A DNA stretch of 64,000 nt from contig OX328123.1 in assembly GCA_946811695.1 (NCBI GenBank), positions 47,696,009 to 47,760,008 on the forward strand, written 5' to 3'. Under the pieces are notes generated by a model. It was not told where the DNA came from and searched no databases. It saw nothing but the letters and a program-made list of their open reading frames with translations. Shown here one piece after another: positions 1 through 12,183 of the stretch. Within the stretch, counting starts at the first letter, position 1. Each line of letters begins with the position of its first letter. The translations under genes and the position numbers were made by a program. The stretch is from Gonocerus acuteangulatus. Its lineage: Eukaryota; Arthropoda; Insecta; Hemiptera; Coreidae.

Positions 1-823
1 ATATTGTATTTATATTTGATTTAATGTTTAACTTCATTGCATTCTTATCGAACTAGTTCAAGCTGACTGAAAGTCAAAAGTTCAGCCAACTGAGGAGCTT
101 CAATTAAAATTCCCATAAGGGAATTATAACTTGAATGGGACGAAATTATTTTGGCTACTACTCCAGTCGTCTTTAGTAGCTCTCAGCTTTAACAGCTCTA
201 GGGAGGAGGAAATTTCGCAGATTTTGGCTAATGGAAGATAAAGGGCGTAACACAGCACTCGCAAACTAAGCTTATAAATATGGAGATTTATATACTCAGC
301 TTGCTTGATAAACAATAATATATACTAGCTCAGCATGAATTTTCTGTTTTATCATAACAGTCTATTAAAGAGCACTACCCTTATTTAAAACCTTCTATTC
401 ATGAAAACAAGAATATTTTGTGAAAACATTTCAACCGAAGCAACTTTCCTCCTACTTCTTTTGTCTAACGATAACACCAACACAATATTATCGAAATATC
501 CTAGGGGGTTGAAAGTTCAGAAACTGAATGAGCTTGTTGTTACGATAGCAGCTGTATTGAAACTTCCTATAAATTATTAATTTGAGCATTCATTTACATA
601 TAATGTGAATTAATTATATAATTGCGGTTGTTTGTTGTTGATTTTTTTGATGAATATCTAACATATAGTTTATGATCATGTTATTAATTTCTTCTATTTA
701 CCTAAATCGTCACTATTTTAGTCACAATTTTTGAAACAGTAAAACATTAATGGGTGTTTCAATATTTTTTTTCTCTAGCTGTTTATACTACATAGTCAAA
801 AGCCCAAGTTCATTGATTTTTCG
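1..823. other. AT-rich sequence with no recognised feature
   Basis: I see no convincing coding region, RNA gene or transposon terminus here. Short open frames lack recognisable motifs. Confidence 0.5.
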
Positions 824-1000
824 GTAGGCTGGGTGGCCGTGAATATTATGAATATTAAGGCTGGTGCTCAGTGTGCCTGAGGGCGTGGGTGGCAACAAAG
901 AGAGATTAATTTGCTTTACAACAAATAGGTACTCAGCCTTATTCTGGCTAATATAAAGTCGGTAACCTGCAGATAAGCCTTCCCAAAAATTGATGTTATA
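824..1000 (+). mobile_element. Degenerate tRNA-type SINE (family C)
   Basis: The segment starts with GGTGGCCGTGAAT, which matches the head of the SINEs read on the minus strand at 20680-20878 and 62040-62212. The shared body follows: a CAGCC/TATTCTGGCTA block and a GGTAACCTGCAGATAAGCC block. The B-box segment seen in the 20.7-kb copy is missing or decayed. No clear target duplication is visible. I infer an old truncated copy. Confidence 0.5.
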
Positions 1001-4000
1001 AGTGAAATTTATAATTTAAATAAATAAAATATTTTTTTTTTTTATTATTCGTTTCTTTTAAATATTCTTTTTGATTTGATTTATTTTCTTTTTTCATTTC
1101 ATTTTGATATTTTATCATTATTATGTATTGTGTTTATTTTGTGTTATGAATCACTCAAGATTTAATATAAATCCTGTCGTATAGATTCACAACATTAATC
1201 AAGGCTAAGGTAGATCAGCTGTTACAGCAATATCGATTACTTTAGAATTAATGTCGATTTCCGAAAAGAAGTCATTAACATTTTATTAAAGAAATAAGTT
1301 TATGGCAAGTAGTGCATATCATGTCAACTAACATTTTATCCATATATTTAATGTTATTTGTTTTTATTAACTGACTTATTACTGTATGTACATTTTCGTT
1401 TTATGGGATTCCCTTCTTTATCTATTTTTTTTAACTGTGCCTAAATTAAAAGTCTGATTATTTTTATACCATGATCGAACTCTTCTTCAAACGTTGACCT
1501 GAGTCAAAGTGAGTATACGTTATATTTGGTTTTCTTTTCCTTTAGTTTGTCTAAATCCAAGAAATTCAGCCTAAATCTTTGCATTCTGGCATATCTTATT
1601 AGCAATTTATTTCTATTATTTTCAGGTATTAGTCTTTTTATTTGATATTCTGTTATTTTCATGTATCATTCCTTTAGTATTGCTCTTAATTCCTCAAGAT
1701 AATACCCTTTATAGTCGTGGTGCTCATAAAATGAATTAGTCAAAAATTTCTGATTGTACTGTCAAAGCATGGCAGAATCATACTACATATTGTTTCTACA
1801 TTTTTAAAAATTAGCAACACTTGTTGCATTTTTATTTATCTGCCATATGATATTATTTTTAACAAGCTCAAGACCCCAATACTATTCGTGTAAACAATAA
1901 CTTAGGGCATTGTCGATAGTTACACAACAATATATTCTATAGTAAATTTATTAAATTGTTTTATATATCAAATACATTCAACAAAAACTGTGAATGAGTG
2001 AGAACTGGAAAAATTTGGAGAGAGAATACAGTGTAAAGAAGGGGAGTGTGGATAAATGTGAGACAGACAGAAGCAGTCACTGTCAGCCTCGTGTCACTCC
2101 AAGCTAAGCAGTATTTCTAGCATCCTACAGTATTCACAGGAACACTGCTCCTGAAAAAAAATCTGATGTAATTAAAATGATAAAACGGCGCTCATTTTTA
2201 ATTGGTTGGCTTACTAGTATGGTTGAATCTTTCTTGTCTCAATCATCCTTCTAAGCTGAGGATCTTTCTTATATTTTAATGCATTTGAGATTGCACAATC
2301 CACCTGCCACGTGGAATTATCTATTACAAATATCTCTTTTTATTTTTTAGATTATATTGAATCAATTCTAATTTGGATATCATTTTATATGCATTTGATT
2401 TTTCATTACATAGATATGTAAATATATCCATCAGTTAGCAGATTTAGGGCCTAAACAGCTCCTATAGTTCTTACCATAGAATAATTATTAGCCAATAAAA
2501 ATCTGGCTAGACAAAGTTGTTCTCAGAAAAAAAAAAAAAAAGAAGGAAAGCTTCAATATCACTTAACATTTAGAGGCTATAGCTTTTCTTGAAACACGAA
2601 ATGTCGTTTGGCCCCACTGTGCGGTGCCTCATCTTCACTCGATGACGTAATTATACTCACACTTGCTTAAACTCCCAAAGCCTAACATAGGCTGAAAGGG
2701 AAGGATTGGAATTAGAGAGCAGGTGGGTTGGATCTTGTCATCCAGGCTGGTAACAAACCAACCGGGTGTTTACTTTATGTTTAAGCAAATACTTATGTTG
2801 TCGACAGATTTTCCAGAACATACTTTTAAGTAAAAGGCAGCTCTTATTCAATTGAAAACTAACTAATTGCTTTTACTTAATAGTGAATCATTTTTATAAA
2901 AAGAAACAATTGAATGTATTTACTTATTTTTATTCAAGAGATCCATTGTGACTTATGAGGTAAAACGCCTTTGTTGAATCACCGTCTGCCTGTAATGTAA
3001 TAAAACTAATTATTAAGATATTAAGTCACCTTTGAAAATCACTAACCCTCTTATGGTTTAAAAAGTAATGATGTAGCAGTAGTTCTACAAACAGGGCGAT
3101 ACAAATATTTTCGGTTACTAAAAACAATTATTTTAAATAAATAAAAAAAGAAACTTTCCTAATGCATCTTTTACCTGAACCTTTCCCTCCTGCTAGATCC
3201 TGTACGGATGTCCTGAACCCGATCCTGTAGAATAGAGGATTGAACAGGAGTAGCCTGTAAACCTCTACAGGAGATTGTGTTTGTACACTCCCTTTGGATC
3301 TTCCCTGATTGAAGATAAACAACGAGGCTATTCTACATAATTAAATTAACTTTTTCAACGTCAAAGAACATAGGCCATGTTTTTACTTGATCTCACCTCT
3401 GATTCCTTTGAAAACACTTCCAATCAGCCTGGTAAGAAAGTAACCTGATTGCGTTTTAGACTAATTATATTTTGATTAATGATGCAATTATTATAATTAT
3501 CGATGGAAAATATTTTAGAAATTATAATTTTTATGTATGTCAAAATTATCATTTACAATATTCAAATTCTCAAGTACAGACAAAATTTCATTTTTAAATT
3601 ACATATTCAGCATATTTCATCCTGTTCATATTTTTATTACAAATTTACTTCATATCTGTACGATTAAGCACCCTATCTTACTATAAGTACCTCAAATGTG
3701 TTGTTTTTCAAAATGTCAACGATTAATAACCAGTAAGTCCAAAGTTGCATTTTAGTTGCTGCGTGGTTTTCATTGCTCTAGTTTTCCATCTCAGAGTGGT
3801 AACAAATTGATAAAATAAGTTGAAAACCGTTGTTATCAGGGACAATGTGAAGCGTTCGTGTTGGTTAGAATCAGCATGGAATTCCTATTCGTGATATGAA
3901 TTTTCACAAAGAGTAAAAACCTAATCAAAATTTCTATAGAGACTGTCTATAGACTTTCAACGCTCCAAACAGAAAGATTTACCCCAGGTTTTGCCTATTC

Positions 4001-4406
4001 TTTGGAGATTGGTCATTAAAAATTTGATCTTTTCCAACTTTCGTTTGCACATCATCTTTTATATTCGTATTCGCCCTTTGCAAAAAATGCACTTCGCCAA
4101 AGATGAATGAATATAATAATAATAATAAATTTTAACCCGCCTCTCGAACATGAAATCCAGCAATAACGGTCGCAGAGAAACAAAGATTGTATTTGTTAAT
4201 TAAAAATTAAGAATCAAATACTAATTGAGTTAGCTGTACTGTTTAAAATTAAAATAAGGGCCTGGGATATAGTTTGATCTTGAGGGGGGGATGCAGAAAA
4301 ACCTCCACTCCTTAATGAGAGGTTTCCCTCATTTCAGAACTCAAACTTTCTTTTTAATCAAAAGCTATATACCCTGCTTCTAAAGAACTAAATTTGTAGA
4401 AGCTAT

Positions 4407-4411
<5 letters not shown>
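1001..4411. other. Anonymous AT-rich region
   Basis: No gene or complete transposon is recognised. A scrap at 2610-2626 (CCCCACTGTGCGGTG) matches the sequence just before the SINE head at 20868-20878, so a small SINE-flank relic may be present. The rest shows only AT-rich simple sequence. Confidence 0.4.

Positions 4412-4455
<44 letters not shown>
4412..4455. repeat. (TA)n microsatellite
   Basis: Uninterrupted AT dinucleotide run of about 44 bp, directly abutting the distinct block at 4456. Confidence 0.95.
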
Positions 4456-4459
<4 letters not shown>

Positions 4460-4911
4460 CGGTTCAAGTAGAGAGATCGAGAGAGAATTCACCTAGACAC
4501 TCTACCGGTGGGAACTTGGCACCGAACATTAAGTAATCGAAAAATAAAACTTATGTACGGTTTGTACTTTGTTTGTACCACTGATGATTTTGTTTGTACC
4601 TCAACCAATAAAAAATAATAACCACTTAAAAATGGTCAGCTGTGCTAAGCGGTTATCCTACACCTACCTTCCTCACTGTGCTAAGTGAGCTATCCTCGTC
4701 CGCCGTGTTAAGCGGCCGCCTTCCTCTCACCTTTCTTGTCTCCCTCTTTCCTTCACCGCTGCGTTAAGCGGAACAGTAACCCTATTCACACTCGCCGTGA
4801 AAAATGAGGTGAATCCTAATACAAGAACACGCACTCTATCGCGACCTTCTGATACTACGCACACGCATGCAACTAACTAAACTTACTCACCCACAAACAA
4901 ACAAACTGACG

Positions 4912-4913
<2 letters not shown>
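4456..4913 (+). repeat. Unclassified block with spaced GTTAAGCGG-like repeats, possibly LTR-derived
   Basis: This block is less AT-rich than its surroundings and lies exactly between two (TA)n runs. It begins TGTTGCGGTTC, as an LTR might, but no matching CA end, second LTR or primer-binding site is visible. A motif near GTGCTAAGCGG or GTGTTAAGCGG recurs about four times between 4630 and 4775, each time in a pyrimidine-rich context (CTATCC, CCTTCCTC). I cannot assign a family. Confidence 0.3.

Positions 4914-4964
<51 letters not shown>
4914..4964. repeat. (TA)n microsatellite
   Basis: Continuous TA dinucleotide run of about 50 bp. Confidence 0.95.
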
Positions 4965-4968
<4 letters not shown>

Positions 4969-6157
4969 GTATAAAAAATTAAGGTGTTGTTTTTCATCGG
5001 TATAAAAAGCAGGAAAGATAGTCAAATGATAATATTGGAAATGTATGTCTGATAATAAGTAAAAGTAATGAAATTGAGATTTTGGAAGTAAAGATGAGGT
5101 TGTTTGCGTTATCAGCAAGAAGTAAATGTAACCGATTGGCTGATATGTAGAGGACATAACAGAAATGAAGTGATCGATATAGAGGGTTATAGAGGCGAAG
5201 GTTTCGGAGATACAATCAAAAAGATGGCAAACCACGACATAAAGGGGAGGACAATAATAATAAAGAACATCAATGAAAAATAATCCTAGATAAGAGCTAT
5301 CGGAACCAAAGTGATGTAAATATGAAAATGTAGGCCAACACTACCAATATTTCTATCGAACTCGACAAAACGGAAAATAGAATGCTCTGTAAGGAATACT
5401 AAAGAGGTCTACAAATTGCTGGTTATAATAATATAACGTAAGAATGGGGGAAAAGACATCAACAGGTACAAATTAGATCCACGCGAAACAAAGCAAATGA
5501 CAACGCCAGAGTACATAGTAAACACAAAGAGCACAAAGTCTAGCAATCAATTGAAACCAGCATTTCCATGGAACATTAGAGCAATTCAAAACATGGCATG
5601 CTTTGCTTTGTTGCTTTCAGACAGACCCAAATGCCAAAATGGTGTGACGAATAGGGTATCAATTCCCCTATGTGTATAATCACGATAAAAATAAAAATTT
5701 TAAATCAAGCCGTTGTGGTGGAATTAACATCCAAGGTGGATTCCACGTTACTCAGTTATCAAAATTATATTGTTTAAATTATAAATGTGAAATAAGCTAT
5801 TTTATGTTTTATAGCATCACAGTTCGTTATTTATAAGGTTTTCAAAGGTTTATATAAGAAGCGAGCAATGGCTACATTATCTCCCCTATAGCTCTATTAT
5901 CGTCAATCATTTGCTACAGCGAAATAGGGGTTATTAACCACCACGAATAGAAACTGTATATGTCTGTGTGTGCATATATATTTATACGGAAGAAATTAAG
6001 TGTAAATCAATTCCTAAGTAGGATTTTCCCTGAAGAGGTGTTATATTAAGTCATATATATATTAAGTGTCAGACATATATATAATATAAAATAAAGTGGT
6101 CGTAAACGAAAGGTGTTTAGCAGTATCGACCCACTTCAAAAGAAACAAGCAGAAAGT

Positions 6158-6190
<33 letters not shown>
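4965..6190. other. Anonymous AT-rich region
   Basis: Nothing recognisable as a gene or complete element. Open frames in this stretch are short and without motifs. Confidence 0.4.
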
Positions 6191-6204
<14 letters not shown>

Positions 6205-6297
6205 GCTTATGAGGTTGACCTCACGACGCAATCCGGAAGTGCCGACTAGAAACTTTCATGTTTCAGACCCTATAGATCACGAAAATATAGGTGGCCC

Positions 6298-6367
<70 letters not shown>
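6191..6367 (+). mobile_element. Head module of the local Helitron-like family, flanked by (TA)n
   Basis: The text TTATGAGGTTGACCTCA, then CAATCCGGAAGTGCCGAC and CATGTTTCAGACCCTATAG is the same module seen at 11690-11790, 18690-18790 and, reversed, at 25600-25720 and 32100-32180. It is followed by (TA)n at 6301-6367, as in the other copies. No Helitron terminus is present, so this is a fragment. Confidence 0.6.
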
Positions 6368-6370
<3 letters not shown>

Positions 6371-8080
6371 GGTGTCCCAGTATATGTGTCCACCCCCTTT
6401 TCCTCCTAGAGTTGCTGGAATTTCGAAATGAAACTTGGTAGGTGTTAGTTATGTTGCATGAGGTTACTTTTGAAGGTTTAGTTGACTTTGGAACATTCTC
6501 CAGCGCATCTAACTCTTGATTTTCTAATGGCGGCAGGTATTAAAGGTTTAGTTGACTTTGTAACATTCTCCAGCGCATCTAACTCTTGATTTTCTAATGG
6601 CGGCAGGTATTAAAGGTTTAGTTGACTTTGTAACATTCTCCAGCGCATCTAACTCTTGATTTTCTAATGGCGGCAGGTATTAAAGGTTTAGTTGACTTTG
6701 TAACATTCTCCAGCGCATCTAACTCTTGATTTTCTAATGGCGGCAGGTATTAAAGGTTTAGTTGACTTTGGAACATTCTCCAGCGCATCTAACTCTTGAT
6801 TTTCTAATGGCGGCAGGTATTAAAGGTTTAGTTGACTTTGTAACATTCTCCAGCGCATCTAACTATTGATTTTCTAATGGCGGCAGGTATTAAAGGTTTA
6901 GTTGACTTTGTAACATTCTCCAGCGCATCTAACTCTTGATTTTCTAATGGCGGCAGGTATTAAAGGTTTAGTTGACTTTGGAACATTCTCCAGCGCATCT
7001 AACTCTTGATTTTCTAATGGCGGCAGGTATTAAAGGTTTAGTTGACTTTGGAACATTCTCCAGCGCATCTAACTCTTGATTTTCTAATGGCGGCAGGTAT
7101 TAAAGGTTTAGTTGACTTTGTAACATTCTCCAGCGCATCTAACTCTTGATTTTCTAATGGCGGCAGGTATTAAAGGTTTAGTTGACTTTGTAACATTCTC
7201 CAGCGCATCTAACTCTTGATTTTCTAATGGTGGCAGGTATTTTCTATGACGAATTCTGATAGAAAATTTAATTTTAAGACTAATTTATTCTGAGACATCA
7301 TTTGACCCGACGCACCGTTTGCGCGTAAGACGCAAAAAACTGAAGAATATTGCCCTTTTGTAGACAAATTCCTATTTATCACTGAAACCAAGCCTTGTAC
7401 GTAAAAACACCTCAATGTAAACGTTGTAGCCTATTAATTTTCCTTTCAGATGATACCAAAATCAAAGTTGTAGATTAAATATTTAACGGGATATTATGAA
7501 TGAAAAATATACCTTAAAAGTTTTAAAAAGTAACTATTCAGAAAATCGATATGAATAGAAAAAAAAGTAGCTGACATAAACAATAAAAAAAGTACTTATT
7601 TACTTTATGAAAAAAATTATATAAAAATTATTATAAAACAGAAAAGAATAAATTTATTTTTCCATATGAAATTATTAAATCATAAAACTAAAAAAAAAAA
7701 AAAAATTGCCTTTGTTATCATTCATAATACCCCGTTAAATATTTAATCTACAACTTTGATCTTGGTATCATCTGAAAAGAAAATTAATAGGCTACAACGA
7801 TTACATTGTAGCCTATTAGGTATAGGCGTTTTTACGTACAAGGCTTGGTTTCAGTGATAAATAGGAATTTGTCTACAAAAGGGCGATATTTTTCGAGATA
7901 TAGTTTTTTGCGTTTTACGCGCAAATGGTGCGTCGGATCAAAAGATGTCTCGGAATAAATTAGTCTTAAAATTACATTTTCTATCAGAATTCGTCATACC
8001 TGCCGCCATTGGAAAATCAAGAGTTAGATGCGCTGGAGAAAAACTGGAGAATGTTACAAAGTCAACTAGACCTTCAAAGT
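6368..8080. mobile_element. Foldback-type element, right end truncated by a PLE
   Basis: The left part starts CAGGGTGTCCCAGTATATG. Sequence at 7241-7490 recurs in inverted orientation at about 7717-7995, for example TAAATATTTAATCTACAACT in the right arm against its complement near 7475. The right arm ends with one inverted copy of the 70-bp unit that is tandemly amplified in the left arm. An AT-rich spacer of about 220 bp separates the arms. The outer right terminus is missing: the PLE starts at 8081. No transposase is encoded. I infer a non-autonomous DNA element. Confidence 0.65.
6471..7240 (+). repeat. Eleven-copy tandem array, 70-bp unit
   Basis: Units start at 6471 and every 70 bp to 7171. 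Each reads TAAAGGTTTAGTTGACTTTG, then (G or T)AACATTCTCCAGCGCATC, and ends TGGCGGCAGGTAT. Copies are almost identical. Position 21 alternates G or T in the order G,T,T,T,G,T,T,G,G,T,T; copy 6 has AACTATTG and copy 11 has TGGCAGG. One divergent inverted unit lies in the opposite arm near 8000-8078. Confidence 0.97.
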
Positions 8081-8182
8081 GAAGATGGAGATAGTTAGCC
8101 GTTGCAGAGATACGAAGACAAGGTATAGTTGGGATTCGGCTAGGAGAAAAACGTCAGACTTTCAGGAAGAAATCTGTATTTG

Positions 8183-8218
8183 GACGTTTCGGCTGCACAT
8201 TGGCAGCCTTCTTCAGCT
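8183..8218 (-). ncRNA. Hammerhead-ribozyme-like core in PLE terminus
   Basis: Read on the minus strand: CTGAAGA, a hairpin with stem GGCTGC/GCAGCC, then GAAAC and GTC. CTGANGA and GAAA are the conserved catalytic strands of hammerhead ribozymes, and such motifs have been reported in PLE terminal repeats. I could not verify stems I and III or the cleavage site, so catalytic competence is inference. Confidence 0.5.
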
Positions 8219-8713
8219 AAAAAATACAACTTATAAGTAAAAAAAATAAATATACAACTTGTAAGTAAAAAACAGGCAGAAATGAATGTAGTATATACAT
8301 AAAGACAATAAATTTTAGCCAATCTTATTTTTAAACAATGAAAATACGGTAGTTGGAAAGTAAACAGCATGTAGAAAGTAGTTAGTAAACAGTACAAAAA
8401 ACTAATCAGCACAAAAAAGGAACATTTATCATATAGTGAGAAAAAACAATCTATTCTATAAGTGAATACAATTTATAGTAATTAATATATAGATACGTAC
8501 CACTAGAGAATGCCTAGGGGGGAGGGAGGAAGACCTCGAGAACAACTTAGGTAACCATGGTTGAATGTATGAGGGACAGCAACTACACAGGGGGTTTTGT
8601 AGTTTTGACTGGGGGAGGGGTGAGGAAGCGGTATGTCGGTGAAGATGAAAGAAGTGCAGTTGCTAGGTTGTAAAAGCGGGTTGTAAAGGTGTTAAGAGTT
8701 TTGAACGGTCATA

Positions 8714-10337
8714 ATGGACAGAACAGACTACGACAACAAAATGAATAACTTACTTAATGACACTAATACTTACACACCTATCCCCAAAGACATCACACTC
8801 AAACTGGAAAGGGAATTTAGCGATCACTAAAAAATACTCTTACAATTGAATGAAATAGACAAAAAGACCTACCTCCAATTAATTTCGCACAACTCTCTCC
8901 CTCCCCGAGCTTATGGTCTCCCTAAAATTCATAAACTCGAAAATCCCCTCCGACCCATCATTTCGAATATTAATTCTCCCTCTTCCAAATTAAGTAAATT
9001 TTTGCTCCCCGCGTTACAAGCATTAAGTCACAATAACCCGTACGATATAAAAAATTCTTTCGATCTCATTTCAAAATTATCAAATTTCACCGTACCCCCC
9101 GGACATATTCTTATCTCATTTGATGCCACCTCTCTTTTTACCAACGTCCCTCTAACTAAAACGTTAGAAATAATCCAAAATAATTGGTCCTCTATAGAAC
9201 CGCACAGCCCCCTATCGTTTCAATATTTTGTTGACAGCCTCAAATTATGCGTCAACAGTGGTTTTTTCAAATACAACGGATAATTTTACCAACAAATCGA
9301 AGGGTTAGCTATGGGAAATTGCCTTGCTCCCGACTTATCCTCCATCTTTCTTACCGACTTACTTAACACTTTTTCCCACTGTTCCCCCAGGACATATCTT
9401 TCATTTGCAAATATGTAGATGACCTCCTGTTAATTATAAACCCCGATAGACTAACAGACATACTAAACTGCTTCAACTCTTATCATCCCAGACTACAATT
9501 TACGGTAGAGACGGAACAGAACCCTACTTGGACGTTCTAATAATCAGACAGACCGACGGCACTATCATCACAAACTGGTACACAAAACCTACTTATTCTG
9601 GACGTTTACTCAACTTCCACTCCTCCCATCCTTACCACATGAAAATCAATGTAGCTCGAAACCTTCTTCGCCGCGCCCTTTCTTTATCCCATGAGTCCTT
9701 CCACAATGAAAACTTGAAAAGAGCTTCCGAAATATTAACACTAAACCAATTCTCCCCCAACCTCATAAACCGGCTTATAAAGCAAATAAAATCCCACTCC
9801 TACAATGCCACCTCCCCCAATACCTCTCTTGACTCCTCCCCCCAGATATTTCGTTCCCTGACATACACACCAGGACTGACTGAAAAACTCACAAAGACTT
9901 TAAAAAAAGCCATCCCGTCACTAAACTTTGGGTTAAAAACCACTAACAAACTTACCACATTGTACACCAAACTCAAAGATCCCATTCCCTATGACTGCAC
10001 CACCCACTGCGTTTACCAAATACCCTGCCAACCCCCCTCCTGTAATGCAGTATACATAGGTGAAACCAAAAATTATATTCACTCCCGCATAACACAACAC
10101 AAACGGACAATAAAAAACAAATAAATCCACAAATCCGCCCTCGCAAAACACGCCATAACAAAAAAACACACTTTCAACTTTGACGACACTAAAATACTTT
10201 CCACAGAACGAAACACCAAAAAAAGACAGATTTCCGAATGCGTCCACATTAACTTAAACCCCAATAACATTAATTACAAAACCGACAAACAAAACATCTC
10301 CCCTGCTTACTCCGCCGTCTTCCATAAATTGTCCTGA
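8714..10337 (+). pseudogene. PLE reverse transcriptase with GIY-YIG endonuclease, broken
   Basis: The frame from the ATG at 8714 enters directly in the RT domain (DYDNKMNNLLNDTNTY). It then shows the PLE signatures PRAYGLPKIHK, PLRPIIS and SFDATSLFTNVP, followed by EGLAMGN and KYVDDLL near 9310-9435. The downstream part has NWYTKPTYSGR, a Cys cluster near 9990-10035 and VYIGETKN, the start of a GIY-YIG endonuclease domain. Breaks: in-frame stop at 8828-8830, TAA at 9281-9283 just before FYQQIEGLAMGN, a frameshift near 9391, another near 9525, and TAA at 10122-10124 where copy 2 has GAA. The true N-terminal part is absent. In a working element this protein would copy RNA into DNA at a cut target. 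This copy cannot be functional. Confidence 0.9.
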
Positions 10338-11490
10338 CCTCCTTTTTATCTTTGTTCCCAGGCTCCAGACAATTTTTCTACTTGTGTGTCCCAAAACTCT
10401 TAACACCTTTACAACCCGCTTTTACAACCTAGCAACTGCACTTCTTTCATCTTCACCGACATACCGCTTCCTCACCCCTCCACCAAAACTATAAAACTCC
10501 CTGTGTAGTTGCTGTCCCTCATACATTCAACCTTGGTTACCTAAGTTGTTCTCGAGGTCTTCCTCCCTCCCCCCCTAGGCATTCTCTAGTGGTACGTATC
10601 TATTAGAGAACTGCACGAGTAAGTATGGCATCGCGTAATCACGCGTAGGTATACTCGTGGGGTGAGTAACTCCATTACTTTATGTATACTCGTACTCATT
10701 ACGAACACCGCCATCGCATCGTTTCGCATCGGCATCGCCGAGTAAAATAATATTTGGCATTGGCATCGCCGAGTACAGTAGGGTTTGGCATCGGCATCGT
10801 CGAGTATTGAAGGTTTAGCATCGGATCGCCTTGAATAACTATGTTTGATACAGGTTCGCATCGCCATGTGTAATGAAGAGCGAATCATTCTGATGTTCAA
10901 TATTGATAATTGGCGATGGAATTGCGAAACGACAAATTTGCTTATTCTGAAGAAATTAGACAAATTCAAAAGAAAGTCCACTTTATTCCTTACAATGAAC
11001 GAAACTAGAGTGACTTAACAATTGTAACATAAACAAAAACAATGTAAGACAATGTAAAGGTAGGTAATATAAGAAATAAACCTTTTTTTAAGGTGATAAA
11101 AGAAAAAAGACACAAATAAAGGCATAAATAACCGTTAATCCTGTCCTGCCGAATCTAAAAACACGTTCTTGGTAACTTTTTTTTTTTTTTTTTATTTTGT
11201 CACTCACATTCACGCGCGGTTTTTTCTGTTTCTAATATCAGCGTTTTCAGATGTAGAGTTTTCGAGCTCTACTCTAATCCACATAATATGTGGAAACGCT
11301 GTTGTTTTAAAAACATATTATGTTTCCTTAAAATAGATGGACTAGCACCGTATATAAAATATGTTCACTTTTACCACACATTACAAATGGTAGCACGTCT
11401 TACGCACCATCACAGTCAATTTCGTTTTTTTTTTTAAACAGGACCATACATAACTTAACCACATACTTCTTTTGAGGTGTACATACCACT

Positions 11491-11559
11491 CTTATTTCTG
11501 TCCTTAAGTTCCATATTTGTAACGAAAAAACAAATATGGAACTTAAGGACAAAAATAAG
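11491..11559. repeat. Long near-perfect hairpin
   Basis: Arms 11491-11520 and 11530-11559 are complementary over 30 bp with a single mismatch; the loop is 9 nt (AACGAAAAA). The core arm reads CCTTAAGTTCCATATTTGT. It does not coincide with a transposon terminus that I recognise. Confidence 0.9.
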
Positions 11560-11650
11560 CGATTAAGTTCGTGCTACTGCTGAACACTGCTGATTACAAT
11601 AACTCGACGCTCTTTAATCCGCATCCCTTGATTTAACCGCCCAATTAACT

Positions 11651-11783
11651 TTAGCGCGGTTCCTCCCTCCCTCCATAGGAAACCCGCTTATAAGGTTGAT
11701 CTCATGACAAAATCCGGAAGTACCCACACGAAAATTTCATGTTTCAGATGCCGTAGAGCAAGAATATAACGGTGGTTCAAATT

Positions 11784-11839
<56 letters not shown>

Positions 11840-12183
11840 CAGATTGTCGACTAATTTGAAAGGTCAGGTTCGTAAGCCATCAGAATCCGTCCACCGCAAG
11901 TTGTTTTTTGGAGTGAAATTTGCGTGCATAAAAATTGTAACGCGAACATTTTGGATTCTCTTGCAAGCATATGGTTTATTAACGTAGAAATACGAATAAA
12001 ACCATTTTTAGGGCCAACGGCCATAGCCACGTTGAGTGCACCGGTTCCCGTAGATCACCGAAGTTAAGCAACGTCGGGCGTGGTCAGTACCTGAATGGGT
12101 GACCGACCACGTGCTGTTGGCATTAGAAAAGGGTGGCAACCTGTAGATAGCCCGGCGCTAATGGCCAAGATGTAGATGCGCCG

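Larger units (their letters stand above)
8081..10603 (+). mobile_element. Penelope-like element, copy 1, broken
   Basis: This element begins with an inverted copy of its own 3' region: 8486-8705 is the reverse complement of about 10390-10603, joined to the body near 8706. The same terminal sequence bounds the second PLE at 16427-18269. A decayed RT/GIY-YIG frame lies between. Inverted terminal arrangements of this kind are known for Penelope-like elements. The 3' end stops at TACGTATCTAT, where the hAT-like element begins, so about 385 bp of terminal sequence seen in copy 2 is missing. Confidence 0.85.

Noticed and set aside
6113..6409. Open frame encoding Ile-Tyr repeats (also at 18643, 27166, 51172, 60781)
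   Set aside because: These are translations of (TA)n microsatellites and not proteins.
6471..7240. CRISPR array
   Set aside because: Units are directly adjacent with no variable spacers, and the sequence is eukaryotic.
8140..8412. 90-residue Tyr/Phe/Leu-rich frame, also at 16561 and 17983
   Set aside because: It lies in the non-coding PLE terminus and recurs only because the terminus is repeated.
9800..10270. Minus-strand open frames, also at 16945-17583
   Set aside because: They are antisense shadows of the PLE frame, open because of its codon bias.
12013..12121. Functional 5S rRNA gene
   Set aside because: The central region is shortened, a SINE body and poly-A tail follow, and it sits inside another repeat.
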